Of a DNA stretch of 64,000 nt, positions 43,581 to 52,701 are shown in pieces. Under the pieces are notes generated by a model. The model was not told the origin of the DNA, did no database searches, and saw nothing but the letters and a program-made list of their open reading frames with translations. Every line of letters starts with the position of its first letter. Position 1 is the first letter of the stretch. Source of the stretch: Paenibacillus faecis (GTDB lineage: Bacteria; Bacillota; Bacilli; Paenibacillales; Paenibacillaceae); NCBI RefSeq assembly GCF_008084145.1, contig NZ_VSDO01000001.1, positions 310,001 through 374,000 of the forward strand, in the 5' to 3' direction. Position numbers and translations under genes: made by a program.

Positions 43581-43630
43581 AAAAAAAGGACGGGGCCGCC
43601 GCCAGGACTGGCGACGGCTCCGTCCTTTCT
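43581..43630. terminator. Bidirectional terminator
   Basis: AAAGGACGG and CCGTCCTTT close a stem with further pairing of GCCGCCGCCAG with CTGGCGACGGC. On minus it is followed by TTTTTTTACT. It lies between convergent genes. Confidence 0.85.
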
Positions 43631-43641
43631 GTCTTGTTGGT

Positions 43642-44700
43642 TTATTTTCCAGTTGGAGACAGCTTCTCCTTCTTCGCCGTACCGATCGGCACTTCCAGGA
43701 TATCCAGCAAAAACATGAAGATCGGGATCCCGATGATTAACCCCCAAACTCCGAGGAAATGCTCCGAAACGAGCAGGATCATGAAGGTGTAGAAGATCGG
43801 GAGATGCGTTTTATTGGAGTAAAACTTCGGATTCAGGAAATAGGTTTCCAAGGCATGCACCAGGGCAACCATCACCAGGACATAAACGATCTTGACCAGG
43901 CCGCCGATCTTAAAGGCGATCGCGCACAACGGAATCAGCGAGATAATCACGCCCATGACCGGAATGAGACCCAGCAAAAAGATCATGATAAACAAAGCCA
44001 CCAAATTCGGGAACCCGAAAATCCACAGAAAGATCGTGGAGAGCACCGCATTCACGAGCGCGATCATAAACTGGACTTCAATTACTTTCCCGAAGGAGGA
44101 GACGAATTTCTTGCCGAAATACTCCAGTTCGACGAACAGTGCCGAAAACTTGCTCGCTTTAAACTTCGCGGTGAAATGGGTTACCTTCTCCTTCTCCAAC
44201 AGGAAGAACAAGCTAAGGATAATGGCGACGAACAGATTTAAGCTCCATTTTCCGATATCCGACAGGGCGTTGACCGCAAAACTAAATCCATCTTTGATAT
44301 AGGCTGAAAGATCGATGTCCTTAAGCGTATCCACCAAAAAATTCAAAATGATATTGTCCGGCAAATCTGTGGGAGGATTGTCGTAGAAGGAGATGACTTG
44401 GTTCACCAAATCCGTCAGTTCCGTGAGAAACACGGGAAAATAGTTGACGAGGGCCAACACAAGCAGGGAAATCATCACGATATAAATCAACAGGATCGTG
44501 ATACTTCGATGAATACGGATAACTTTGTCCACGTTCCGGGCAATGAAATTATGTATCCGGTTGATTAAATACGTTAGGATAAACGTGATTAACATCATGT
44601 TGAGCATGCTGCGCGAAAAATAAAGTACCAGTATGACAAACAACAGGGCCAGCACCCTGCGAAAACCCGGCATTTGAAACAATTCCCTAAAAAACGTCAT
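43642..44700 (-). CDS. AI-2E family transporter
   Basis: A 352-residue polytopic membrane protein of the AI-2E/PerM family, with about eight helices and the conserved C-terminal motif FLLGLIPVMGVIISLIP and HALETYFLNPKFYSNKTHLP. Members export diverse solutes and some are Na+/H+ antiporters, so autoinducer export should not be assumed. ATG 44700 is favoured over TTG 44709, which overlaps the GGGAGCAGG ribosome-binding region. It is a single gene closed by the terminator at 43581-43630. Confidence 0.9.
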   Translation of the reverse strand: MTFFRELFQMPGFRRVLALLFVILVLYFSRSMLNMMLITFILTYLINRIHNFIARNVDKVIRIHRSITILLIYIVMISLLVLALVNYFPVFLTELTDLVNQVISFYDNPPTDLPDNIILNFLVDTLKDIDLSAYIKDGFSFAVNALSDIGKWSLNLFVAIILSLFFLLEKEKVTHFTAKFKASKFSALFVELEYFGKKFVSSFGKVIEVQFMIALVNAVLSTIFLWIFGFPNLVALFIMIFLLGLIPVMGVIISLIPLCAIAFKIGGLVKIVYVLVMVALVHALETYFLNPKFYSNKTHLPIFYTFMILLVSEHFLGVWGLIIGIPIFMFLLDILEVPIGTAKKEKLSPTGK

Positions 44701-44886
44701 AATTTGCAACCTGCTCCCTTATGTGGTTTCAAAAAACCTATGGGTTTATCTTAAGTCAGCCCCTGCCCGAAAAGCAAGTCAGCAAACAGGACAATTTTCT
44801 CAATTTTCTGACCCATCGCCTGTCCTTTCCCTTTAAATGCTTTAACGAAACATTGCGTTGCAGTTTCCAAGCGGGATTGCGCACGC

Positions 44887-44915
44887 TTGCCAGCTTTTTC
44901 GGTAAAGACTATAAT
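44887..44915 (+). promoter_or_regulatory. Sigma-A promoter of aroF T-box transcript
   Basis: TTGCCA (44887-44892), a 17-bp spacer and TATAAT (44910-44915). The predicted start is near 44922. Confidence 0.8.
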
Positions 44916-44921
44916 CTCCGG

Positions 44922-44935
44922 TAATTACGTAATTA
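44922..44935. promoter_or_regulatory. 14-bp perfect palindrome at predicted +1
   Basis: TAATTACGTAATTA is perfectly self-complementary and sits directly on the expected transcription start of the aroF leader. It may be a repressor operator or a chance AT-rich palindrome. Confidence 0.35.
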
Positions 44936-45215
44936 TCCTTTGTATTCATCTGCAAGATCGACGTTGACGGAGAAAAGTAAGTGAATGCGTCCACACAGGG
45001 ACGGCGGTGCCGGAGATTGAGAGCACCCCGATGGAGCCGCATCGCTGAAGTTCGCTCCCGAGTCGATTTCCCGAACCCGCCCGGCACTCTCGAGCGATAT
45101 TAAGGAAATCCGGCCGCACACCGTTATCCGTGTCCAAGCTGAGAAACCGGAAGGTTGTCTAATGAGGGTGGTACCGCGGAATAATCCGTCCCTCACAAGG
45201 CAGCCTTTTTTTGTT
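44922..45215 (+). ncRNA. T-box riboswitch, likely tRNA-Phe specific
   Basis: The leader of aroF has the T-box elements. Stem I is closed by ATCGAC/GTCGAT (about 44957-45070) with AGTA on the 5' side, and a specifier region reads CTGAAG-TTC-GCTCCC with TTC (45051-45053) as probable Phe codon. The conserved T-box sequence TGAGGGTGGTACCGCG is at 45163-45178 and a terminator hairpin with TTTTTTT ends near 45212. Uncharged tRNA would stabilise the antiterminator and switch on DAHP synthase. The codon assignment is inferred from the position after GAA and should be checked by folding. Confidence 0.9.
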
Positions 45216-45257
45216 TTTCTGCTCCCATAAAAAATTTATTCAGAGGAGTGTGTAAAC

Positions 45258-46349
45258 ATGAGCCAAACCTTGGAGGATTTGCGCGCCCAGCTAAGCCGCA
45301 TAAACCACGAGATCCTTCGCCTGTTGAACGAGCGCGCGGAAGTTTCATGCGCCATCGGGGAGATCAAAGAGAAACAGGGGGTTCCGAAGTTTGACCCGGT
45401 GCGGGAAAAAGACATGCTCGATGAACTGACGCGGCTGAATCCCGGTCCGTTCCGCGATGCCGAGATCAAGCATATCTTCAAGGAGATTTTTAAGGCTTCG
45501 CTTCACTTGCAGGAAGAAGAGCATCAACGGCAATTGCTGGTCAGCCGTAAGAAACAGCCGGAAAATACGGTGATCGCCGTAAACGGCACACGCATCGGCG
45601 GCGAAACTCAGGTCATGATCGCGGGTCCATGCTCCGTAGAGTCCTATGAGCAGTTGCAAACGGTGGCCTCCGCCCTTCGGAAGGCCGGGATCAAGGTAAT
45701 GCGGGGCGGCGCCTTTAAACCCCGTACCTCTCCGTATGATTTCCAGGGTCTGGGGATCGAGGGGTTAAAAATGCTTAAAGAGGTGGCCGATGAATTCGGA
45801 TTGTCGACCATCAGCGAAATCGTTCATCCGGCTCACATCGAACTGGCGGAGCAGTATATCGATATCATCCAAATCGGAGCCAGAAATATGCAGAATTTTG
45901 AGCTCCTTAAAGAGGCGGGCAAAGCCCGCATTCCCGTATTGCTGAAACGGGGGCTCGCCGCCACGTTGGAGGAGTTCGTACATGCCGCGGAATACATCGC
46001 GGTTAGCGGGAACAGCCGGGTCATGCTCATTGAGCGCGGCATTCGCACTTACGAGAAATGGACGCGCAACACGCTGGACATTTCCGCCGTACCGCTGCTG
46101 AAGCAGGAAACCCACCTTCCCGTGCTGGTCGATGTGACGCACTCCACGGGAAGAAAGGACATCCTGCTGCCCTGCGCCAAAGCCGCCCTAGCAGCCGGCG
46201 CCGACGGGATTATGGTGGAGGTTCATCCGGATCCGCAAACCGCTTTGTCCGACGCCGCCCAGCAGCTCGATATTCCGCAATTCGCCGAGCTGTGGGAAGG
46301 CATTACGTCGTCCGGTCTTTTCAAGGAACAAGCTTCCGCTGAAGCTTAA
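45258..46349 (+). CDS. aroF: Bifunctional DAHP synthase / chorismate mutase
   Basis: First enzyme of the shikimate pathway, with an N-terminal AroQ-type chorismate mutase domain (about 1-85; [20 protein letters not shown]) that in Bacillus acts as the feedback sensor for chorismate/prephenate. The C-terminal DAHP synthase domain shows [10 protein letters not shown] (about 116-125), [30 protein letters not shown] and VLLKRG. It has 363 residues (aroA in the Bacillus subtilis naming). TTCAGAGGAGTG precedes ATG 45258. Expression is under the T-box just upstream. Its stop codon overlaps the stop of the convergent lactonase gene. Confidence 0.96.
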   Translation: MSQTLEDLRAQLSRINHEILRLLNERAEVSCAIGEIKEKQGVPKFDPVREKDMLDELTRLNPGPFRDAEIKHIFKEIFKASLHLQEEEHQRQLLVSRKKQPENTVIAVNGTRIGGETQVMIAGPCSVESYEQLQTVASALRKAGIKVMRGGAFKPRTSPYDFQGLGIEGLKMLKEVADEFGLSTISEIVHPAHIELAEQYIDIIQIGARNMQNFELLKEAGKARIPVLLKRGLAATLEEFVHAAEYIAVSGNSRVMLIERGIRTYEKWTRNTLDISAVPLLKQETHLPVLVDVTHSTGRKDILLPCAKAALAAGADGIMVEVHPDPQTALSDAAQQLDIPQFAELWEGITSSGLFKEQASAEA

Positions 46350-47431
46350 CCAAACAGGACGGGACGCACGCACACCGGCTTCGACACGGTTACGGTCTTC
46401 CCGGTAAATTGCAGCCGTCCGGTTTCCCGATCAACGCGGAACAAGACCAGATTGTTCGCATCCCGGTTGGCCGCGATCAGATGGCCGCCGTCCGGCGTCA
46501 AGGCGAAGTGACGGGGATGTCCGCCTTCGGTGGATACATACTCCACAAGGGAAAGCTTGCCGCTGTTCTCATCAATGCTGTACTGCACGATGCTGTCATG
46601 ACCGCGGTTGGAACCGTATAGAAAACGGCCGTCCTTCGACACCGCCACTTCCGCGGTCGTATTTTCCCCTTGAAAATGGTCGGGCAGCGTGGAGATCGTG
46701 TCGACCGGCGTCAAACGTCCGGAATCGGCGTCATACCGATAGGTCGTCATGGAATTCCCGACTTCATTAATGGAGAAAACCCACTTCCCGTTCGGATGGA
46801 AGGCCAAATGCCGGGGGCCGGAACCCGGCGGCGTGATCGCATCGGAGACCGGTTTGAGCGTACCTGACTCGGCTTCAAAAGCGTAAGTCCGCACCAAATC
46901 CAGGCCCAGATCGGCTACAAGCATGTAACGGTTATCCGGGCTGAACAGCGAGGAGTGCGGGTGCGGCCGATCCTGTCTCTCGGGGTCGGCCCCCTTTCCC
47001 GCATGCTGCTGTTCGTCGACCAGGGGGCCCACCAACCCGTCTTCTTCAAGCTTGGCCACCCCTACGTTCCCGCCATGATAGCCTGACAACGCGATGTATC
47101 GGTTCTCCCTGTCGAGAGCGATATGCGAAGATGAGGGCTGAATCGTATGACTCCGGTTCAGTTCACGGAGCCGACCGGTTTCCGGATCGACCGCGAACGC
47201 AACGGCTTCCCCGATTCGTTCCCCCGCCTTATTTTGGGTTTCGGCAATGCTATACACTTTGCGATGGTCGGCATCCACGCTCAAGAAGGTCGGGTTTTTG
47301 AAGCCGGATACGGCGTCAAGACGCTCGAAGTCCTCTTGGACAGGGTCAAATGCATAGACGTAAACCCCGGTATTGTCCGGTTCGGCATAAGATCCCACGA
47401 ATATAAGCAGACGTTGCGATAAGTTTGACAA
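46346..47431 (-). CDS. Lactonase-family seven-bladed beta-propeller (6-phosphogluconolactonase type)
   Basis: A 361-residue cytosolic beta-propeller of the YkgB/Pgl lactonase family, probably hydrolysing 6-phosphogluconolactone in the pentose phosphate pathway. Motifs: [20 protein letters not shown] at the start, [45 protein letters not shown] (in part) and [15 protein letters not shown]. It starts at TTG 47431, with AAAGGAGG about 9 bp upstream. It ends convergently with aroF, the two stops overlapping by 4 bp, with no terminator between. Confidence 0.9.
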   Translation of the reverse strand: MSNLSQRLLIFVGSYAEPDNTGVYVYAFDPVQEDFERLDAVSGFKNPTFLSVDADHRKVYSIAETQNKAGERIGEAVAFAVDPETGRLRELNRSHTIQPSSSHIALDRENRYIALSGYHGGNVGVAKLEEDGLVGPLVDEQQHAGKGADPERQDRPHPHSSLFSPDNRYMLVADLGLDLVRTYAFEAESGTLKPVSDAITPPGSGPRHLAFHPNGKWVFSINEVGNSMTTYRYDADSGRLTPVDTISTLPDHFQGENTTAEVAVSKDGRFLYGSNRGHDSIVQYSIDENSGKLSLVEYVSTEGGHPRHFALTPDGGHLIAANRDANNLVLFRVDRETGRLQFTGKTVTVSKPVCVRPVLFG

Positions 47432-47538
47432 GAAATTCGGCCTCCTTTTTATATGTTCTTTCTAAACTATTCTTCCGTAAAAGAACGAAAAAGTCCAGCC
47501 GTTCGCTTCGGAAGCTTTTAAATTTTAAGCATATCCCC

Positions 47539-47580
47539 TACACAAACGCGTAAAAATATGGTATACTGCAAGCGCTTCCA
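47539..47580 (+). promoter_or_regulatory. Promoter with overlapping cre site for LytTR gene
   Basis: TACACA (47539-47544), a 17-bp spacer and TATACT (47562-47567) overlap TGCAAGCGCTTCCA (47567-47580), which matches the CcpA cre core TGNAANCGNWNNCA fully. Carbon catabolite repression is inferred. Confidence 0.7.
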
Positions 47581-47606
47581 CAACATCTTCTAAAGGGGGA
47601 TTTGGA

Positions 47607-47972
47607 ATGATGAATGTCGGATTGGAGAAGAAAGACGTTTACGAGGATTTCGACCCGCATGACACGTATTTCTTCAAAATTGGGGCTCACGGACTCGTTT
47701 GTTTCCATGGCAGAAATTATAGTATAAAACAGAGACTTTCCGCCGAACAAACCTCCAAGCTCGTAACGGACCCTTCCTTCTACCGCATCAGTACCAACTG
47801 TTACGTCAATTTGCCGAAAATCGCGGAGATTCGGGACAACGTCGTATTGTTCCGGGATGAAGTCCACGGAATCAAGACGATTCAGGTTCCCCGGCGGAAC
47901 CTGGAGCAGATCAAGCGTCTGCTCCCTGTGTCCGGACACCGCAGAACGGCCGGTATGGATCAGGTAGGCTAA
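47607..47972 (+). CDS. Stand-alone LytTR-type DNA-binding protein
   Basis: A 121-residue protein consisting of one LytTR-like domain (about 20-108). FKIGAHGLVCFHGRNYSIK resembles the first strands, SFYRISTNCYVNLPKIAEIR the canonical FxRxHRSxxVNxxxI block (with STNCY instead of HRSY), and TIQVPRRNLEQIKRLL the end. No receiver domain is attached. Such proteins bind direct repeats and often partner a membrane protein, but none is adjacent. AAAGGGGGA precedes ATG 47607. The cre site in the promoter suggests catabolite control. Confidence 0.82.
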   Translation: MMNVGLEKKDVYEDFDPHDTYFFKIGAHGLVCFHGRNYSIKQRLSAEQTSKLVTDPSFYRISTNCYVNLPKIAEIRDNVVLFRDEVHGIKTIQVPRRNLEQIKRLLPVSGHRRTAGMDQVG

Positions 47973-47983
47973 GCGAATCAACG

Positions 47984-48036
47984 CAAGAAGTGCGGGTTGC
48001 GAAGGGAGCTGTTCCCTCCGCAAACCCGCACTTTTT
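47984..48036 (+). terminator. Terminator of LytTR gene
   Basis: AAGTGCGGGTT(T)GCG arms with an inner AGGGA/TCCCT stem, followed by TTTTT. Confidence 0.85.
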
Positions 48037-48075
48037 GGTTTCCTGTATGCCGTACTTCGGAAATTCCCCCGACCC

Positions 48076-49068
48076 TTACTTCACATATAAGCGGGCGGTC
48101 TCTTCCCAGATTTCCCCCGGCGCCAGGCTGAACAGGCCGATTTCCTCCGCAGGCAGATCCACGTTCGGCGCGTTGACCAGGTTGATCTGAGGTTCGGGAC
48201 AGAAGAATCCCTCGGTCGCCCCGTTGTTCCAAATCATCCACTGCTTGTACGAGGCCCCGACATCATAAACCAGCGTCTTTCCGATCTTCGTGTCGGTCAG
48301 CTCCATCCGATTTCGGCCGTTTTGCGGAACCGCCGTGTAGTGGTTATCCATGGAAGCGTAAAAAGGATAAATGCCCTCGCTTTGCAACTGCTTCTCCTCT
48401 TCGGTCAGCGCCTGATGGTTCCCCGTCGGGAGCATCCGGTTATCAAGCTCCCACCGCTTGCCGATCGTCAATTTGACGCGATAATCCTTCGCTTCGCTGT
48501 CGGGAGCAAACGGTGCGTTTACCGCCGTATGGAAGGCCAGCAGACACGGCATTTCCTGTTCATCCAGGTTTTGCACGAATAAATGCTGGGATAGCCCGTC
48601 TTCGCTCAAACTGTATTTTAATCTCACCGTAAAGCGGAACGGGAGGTAACGGTAGGCGTCGTGCCCTTCATCGACCGCGGCTTTGACGGTAACGAAACTT
48701 TCCAGTTTGGTATGTCCGTAATCCTCCACTTCCCAAGCGGCCGTGTGCAAAAAGCCGTGCAGGTGGTTTCCGGTCGCTTCCTCGTTCACCGGGAACCGGT
48801 ACTCCTTCCCTTTCCAGGGAAATACGCCGTCCTGATAACGGTTTGGCGGGAATAATACCGGGATCCCGTAGACGCCCGGATTGCTTTTGAAGTCGTCCAT
48901 TTCATGCTCCGCCGGTTCACGCAAAAAACGGTAACCGCTTTCGGTATCGCGAAAAGCTAATAAGTTCCCTCCCACACCGGGTACCATGGCGGCTTCATAT
49001 TTTCCGGCCTGCAGCCAAACCGCCGGCTCCCCGTGAAACGAACCCTCGTATGCCTTCAATTGTGCCAT
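48076..49068 (-). CDS. Aldose 1-epimerase family protein
   Basis: Galactose-mutarotase-fold protein of 330 residues that equilibrates alpha and beta anomers of sugars. Typical parts: GGNLLAFRDTESGYRFLREP, YGIPVLFPPNRYQDG, GNHLHGFLHTAAWEV (catalytic His region, about 100) and LLAFHTAVNAPF (second His, about 175). A C-terminal Glu in FFCPEPQINLVNAPN is consistent with the general base. GGGGAGAT precedes ATG 49068. It is a single gene between the LytTR regulator and an MFS gene. Confidence 0.92.
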   Translation of the reverse strand: MAQLKAYEGSFHGEPAVWLQAGKYEAAMVPGVGGNLLAFRDTESGYRFLREPAEHEMDDFKSNPGVYGIPVLFPPNRYQDGVFPWKGKEYRFPVNEEATGNHLHGFLHTAAWEVEDYGHTKLESFVTVKAAVDEGHDAYRYLPFRFTVRLKYSLSEDGLSQHLFVQNLDEQEMPCLLAFHTAVNAPFAPDSEAKDYRVKLTIGKRWELDNRMLPTGNHQALTEEEKQLQSEGIYPFYASMDNHYTAVPQNGRNRMELTDTKIGKTLVYDVGASYKQWMIWNNGATEGFFCPEPQINLVNAPNVDLPAEEIGLFSLAPGEIWEETARLYVK

Positions 49069-49185
49069 CTCGCTAATCTCCCCTCACACCTCTTAGTCAT
49101 GATTGCTTCCTTAACCTGGTAAGGATTATACCGAATGCCGGTTCAAAAGTCATCTTTTCCGGTCACAATCGGCGAATTTTCGGAC

Positions 49186-49210
49186 TTAACTTAACTTAAC
49201 TTAACTTAAC
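49186..49210. repeat. Pentanucleotide microsatellite (TTAAC)5
   Basis: Five perfect tandem copies directly after the stop of the MFS gene (minus strand), touching its TAG codon. Slippage-prone; on the minus strand it adds further stop codons. Confidence 0.95.
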
Positions 49211-50472
49211 TAGGTATCCCGCAAAATCCGCCGGCCAAATGTCATCGCCAGCACAATCATCAGGATGCCGACAACCAACTGCAAACCAAAGACCTGGGTC
49301 CATTTCGGCCAATGCTCGATCCATTCATACATTTGGCCGCCGATAAGCGGACCGAAGAAGGACGCCACCCCCGTAATCGCCGAATACATCGCCATGTACA
49401 TCGGTCTTTCCGCCTTTGGCGTGTCGCCGATCATAAAATTAAACGCCAGCTGGTTAAAACCGCCCACTCCGATCCCGAAGAGGATATGCGCCAGAAACAG
49501 GACCGGCAGGGCCGGGAATACCGAGATAAGCCCCCAGGTCAGAACGGCCAGCGCGATCAACGGCATGGTCCACAGCAGCAGCCTCCGATTGCTGTATCTG
49601 GCGTTCAGATTGCCCCAGACGTAAAAGCTCCCCATCATAAAGACCGTCTGCGTCACGTTCAACAAGGAGATCGTTTTATAGTTGATTTCCAGCAGCTCCA
49701 GCATGACGTAGGAATACATCGGGACGACCAGATTTTGCAAAAACAGAAAACCGGCGATAAAACCTGTCGCTTTAATAAAAGAACGGTCCTTCAGCGGCCG
49801 CTTGAGCATAGGCAGAAACCCGGTCTCCCGCGAGCGCTCGAACGGCAAATCCGGATAAAAGAAAAAGGTCGCGATATTGGCGGTAATGCAGATCCAGGCA
49901 ACGATGTACAGGTACAAAAATCCCTGTCCCCCGGGGAACCGGTCAAGCAGCATACCGCCGATAAACATAAAAAGCGTGCCCAGACCGTTCAAAATCGTGT
50001 TCCGGATCCCGAAGTACCTTCCCCGCACCCTCGCCGGAACGATATCGCTGATCAGCGAATTCCAAAGCATCCCCACAAACGTGTTCAGCAGGAAAGCCGA
50101 GACGTAAAATCCGATATAGGCGGCGACCCAATATTGCTGGGGAAACAGAAACGGAGCCAGTCCCGTCGCTCCCCACAACACCCGTTGAACGGTGCCGAAG
50201 ATGACAAACGCCCATTTCCGGCTGCGGATTTTCTGAATCAGATAGGCCACCAACAACTGCCCGATATTGACGAACGTCGTGATCGCCAGCACAAAGCCAA
50301 GTTCCCCGGAAGTCGCTCCGAGATAAAGTAAAAAGCCTGTTAGAAATTGACCGCCGAGCAGCGTCTGAAAAATGACGGAGGGAATTCCTTCCCATGTCGC
50401 CATCGCCAAATTTCTGCGCTGTAACGACGGTTTACGCTGGGTACTCTGTTTAAACATGATGCCGCCCCTCAT
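49210..50472 (-). CDS. MFS transporter
   Basis: A 420-residue transporter with about 12 helices. It lacks a strong sugar- or drug-specific signature; the loop 2-3 segment is YLIQKIRSRKWAFVIFGTVQR, and SDIVPARVRGRYFGIRNTIL resembles the R-RG-YFG motif of the uncharacterised MFS-1 group found in Paenibacillus. ATG 50472 has AAGGAGAG 7-8 bp upstream; ATG 50457 with GAGGGG is nearly as good. It is divergent from the NlpC/P60 lipoprotein gene. Substrate unknown. Confidence 0.87.
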   Translation of the reverse strand: MRGGIMFKQSTQRKPSLQRRNLAMATWEGIPSVIFQTLLGGQFLTGFLLYLGATSGELGFVLAITTFVNIGQLLVAYLIQKIRSRKWAFVIFGTVQRVLWGATGLAPFLFPQQYWVAAYIGFYVSAFLLNTFVGMLWNSLISDIVPARVRGRYFGIRNTILNGLGTLFMFIGGMLLDRFPGGQGFLYLYIVAWICITANIATFFFYPDLPFERSRETGFLPMLKRPLKDRSFIKATGFIAGFLFLQNLVVPMYSYVMLELLEINYKTISLLNVTQTVFMMGSFYVWGNLNARYSNRRLLLWTMPLIALAVLTWGLISVFPALPVLFLAHILFGIGVGGFNQLAFNFMIGDTPKAERPMYMAMYSAITGVASFFGPLIGGQMYEWIEHWPKWTQVFGLQLVVGILMIVLAMTFGRRILRDT

Positions 50473-50640
50473 ATGGCACTCTCCTTGTCTTGGTGAGAAA
50501 ACCTCGAACAACCGGGAATTTCCCCCAGCTTACATAAAAACAACAGACTATTACATACTTCTACATATCCGATCTTTTCCCGGAGCGGGCTGCCCCGACA
50601 ACTCCGGGACTAATCCACAGAAATGGAGTGCGATACGCAA

Positions 50641-51534
50641 ATGAGCATTGCACCGAAAAAAACTTGGGCCCTCTTGCTTCTCGGGCTTCTGCTGTTGGCC
50701 GCCACCGCCTGCGGAAATCGGCAGCCGGGTCCCACCGCCCAATCCGTCCCTACTCCGGAAAACCCTTTAATCCGTACCGGTCCTGAAGGCACCCCGGCAG
50801 ACAACGAATGGATTCCCCTTACGCAGATTGCCGATTCACTGGGACTGCGGCTCCGGGAAAGCCAGAACAGTGCGCAAATGGGTTTTACCGATGTCATGTT
50901 CGAACTGACGCCGAGCCAGAAATCCGCGATCTCTTTCGGCAAACAGGTGACTTTGGCACACCCTCCGTTAAGACAAAACGGAAAAACCTACCTGACGGCC
51001 GAAGCACTGTCCGACCTGCTGCAAGGACAAGTTCGGAAGGATCCGCAGACGGGGGAAGTAGAGATTGCATCCGTCGGCGGGGGGCATGCCCCGGACATAG
51101 CCCGGCAGCCCCGTAGCCGGGGGTTTCAAGCGTTCGGCCTGACTGAAAACCGCGATGAACTCGTATCCTATGCCAAACAATTCATGGGCGTACCCTATGA
51201 TTTCGGAGCCGCTCCTTACGAGCAATCCCACACCTTTGACTGCTCTTCCTTTACGCGTCATGTATTTAAACATTTCGGGGTCGACCTTCCCCGCCTCGCC
51301 AGGGATCAAGCCAAGGAAGGAAATCCCGTCGAACGATCCGAGCTGGTTGCGGGGGACCTGATCTTCTTCACGGTTCCGGGCAGGTTTGAGAGCGAAAAAG
51401 TCCCCGGCCATGTCGGGATTTATATCGGCGGGGGCAAATTCATCCATACCTGGGGAGATCCCGGCGTACAGATCAGCACGCTGGACAGCGGGTATTGGCA
51501 CGACGTGATCTTGTCGATGCGCCGGGTACAGTAA
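50641..51534 (+). CDS. NlpC/P60 lipoprotein with copper amine oxidase-like N domain
   Basis: Cell-wall peptidase candidate of 297 residues. The lipoprotein signal ends LLAATACGN (Cys about 25). A region resembling the copper-amine-oxidase N-terminal domain follows (about 50-130; EWIPLTQIADSLGLRLRESQ, TYLTAEALSDLLQGQV). The C-terminal NlpC/P60 domain (about 170-297) has the Cys of FDCSSFTRHVFKHFGVDLPR and the His of VPGHVGIYIGGGKFIHTWG, the Cys-His catalytic pair. ATG 50641 is used because GGAGTG lies upstream and the signal peptide starts there. Confidence 0.92.
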   Translation: MSIAPKKTWALLLLGLLLLAATACGNRQPGPTAQSVPTPENPLIRTGPEGTPADNEWIPLTQIADSLGLRLRESQNSAQMGFTDVMFELTPSQKSAISFGKQVTLAHPPLRQNGKTYLTAEALSDLLQGQVRKDPQTGEVEIASVGGGHAPDIARQPRSRGFQAFGLTENRDELVSYAKQFMGVPYDFGAAPYEQSHTFDCSSFTRHVFKHFGVDLPRLARDQAKEGNPVERSELVAGDLIFFTVPGRFESEKVPGHVGIYIGGGKFIHTWGDPGVQISTLDSGYWHDVILSMRRVQ

Positions 51535-51559
51535 ATCCTAAACCCATGTTATTTTTGGC

Positions 51560-51590
51560 TGCCGGGAGGCCTCAGGCCCCCGGCTTTTTT
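51560..51590 (+). terminator. Terminator of NlpC/P60 gene
   Basis: GCCGGGAGGCC pairs with GGCCCCCGGC, followed by TTTTTT. Confidence 0.85.
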
Positions 51591-51723
51591 GTCTTCCCCG
51601 CCCCCTTCCCCCGCTATTTCCCTTCGTTACAAATACAAAGTATAATGAATGGTAGGACCACTTTCCATATCATTTCTAGAACAATAGAGAGCAAAAAGCA
51701 CTTATAATTAGAGGAGATTGGCG

Positions 51724-52635
51724 ATGGACGAACTGAAAAAAGCTTATGAAACTTTGGGACTTCCCGAGAACGCTTCCAGAGAAGAAGTGGAGAAAGCCTT
51801 TGAGCGGGTGCTTCGTAAATCCCGTTCCAAATCGGCGGGGGCCGAATCCGGCGAAACCGAATACGAAATGAAGCTGAGGGCTTACAAAACGATCGTGGAG
51901 CATGAAGAACGCAGTAAAATCAACGAAATGAGCCGCAAACGCTACGACAAATGGGGAAAATTCGCAGGGACCGCCGAGAAGATCGATGACTTTTTCCGCT
52001 TGTACCGGACGCACGTCATCATCTCCGTCATTGCGGTCATCGTGCTGGTCGCCGGGACGGTCGCTTTCATCAACCACCGGGAGGAACAGAAACGGCTGGC
52101 CGCCCTGCCTCCCGTCGATTTGTCGATCATGTTTGTGGGCAATTATATGTCGGACCAAAATCGAGGCGGGGACGAAGGTCTGGAACAAGCAATGACCGCC
52201 CAATTTCCGGAATGGAAGCGGCTGGAAGTGCTACTCACCTATCTGCCTCCGCAGGGTCAGGGCGTGGGAACCACGGATATCGCTTATCAGCAGAAGGCCA
52301 TGGCGGTCGTGGCGACGGAAACCCCGGATGTATACATTCTGGACGAGAACTCTTTTAAATGGCTGGGCGGCGGCGGCGTTCTGGAACCCCTGGACGAAGA
52401 GGCCGAAGGCGTGCTTAAGCCGCTCCTGAAAGAGGATTCGCTCGTAAAGGGACGAACGGAAGATGATACGGAAGATCATATTTACGGCATCCGGGTCTCG
52501 GACAGCGCGCTGGCCAAAGAGCTGCCGCTCGCAATGGACGACATGATCGTTACGCTCCGAATCGACAGCAAAAACAAGGACAAAGCCCTCCATTTCATCG
52601 AACGCTATCTGGAGCCGGGCGTGTCGGCTAAGTAA
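51724..52635 (+). CDS. J-domain-like membrane protein
   Basis: A 303-residue protein. The N-terminus (about 1-65) looks like a J domain (KKAYETLGLPENASREEVEK) but lacks the HPD tripeptide needed to stimulate DnaK. One transmembrane helix follows (about 95-115, HVIISVIAVIVLVAGTVAFI), then a C-terminal extracytoplasmic domain resembling solute-binding fragments (VYILDENSFKWLGGGGVLEP). ATG 51724 with GAGGAGATT is chosen. Without HPD a classical co-chaperone role is unlikely; a tethering function is conceivable. Confidence 0.8.
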   Translation: MDELKKAYETLGLPENASREEVEKAFERVLRKSRSKSAGAESGETEYEMKLRAYKTIVEHEERSKINEMSRKRYDKWGKFAGTAEKIDDFFRLYRTHVIISVIAVIVLVAGTVAFINHREEQKRLAALPPVDLSIMFVGNYMSDQNRGGDEGLEQAMTAQFPEWKRLEVLLTYLPPQGQGVGTTDIAYQQKAMAVVATETPDVYILDENSFKWLGGGGVLEPLDEEAEGVLKPLLKEDSLVKGRTEDDTEDHIYGIRVSDSALAKELPLAMDDMIVTLRIDSKNKDKALHFIERYLEPGVSAK

Positions 52636-52645
52636 CCTCCATCCC

Positions 52646-52681
52646 CTCCCGAATTCTTAGAACGGAATTCGGGAGTTTTTT
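52646..52681 (+). terminator. Terminator of J-like gene
   Basis: CTCCCGAATTC and GAATTCGGGAG form a perfect 11-bp stem followed by TTTTTT. Confidence 0.9.
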
Positions 52682-52701
52682 GAAACGTCAAAAATAAGGA
52701 A

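Noticed and set aside
49210..50472. Reading the MFS gene as part of a sugar uptake operon with the aldose epimerase
   Set aside because: The genes are same-strand but about 140 bp apart with separate start signals, and the transporter has no sugar-specific motif.
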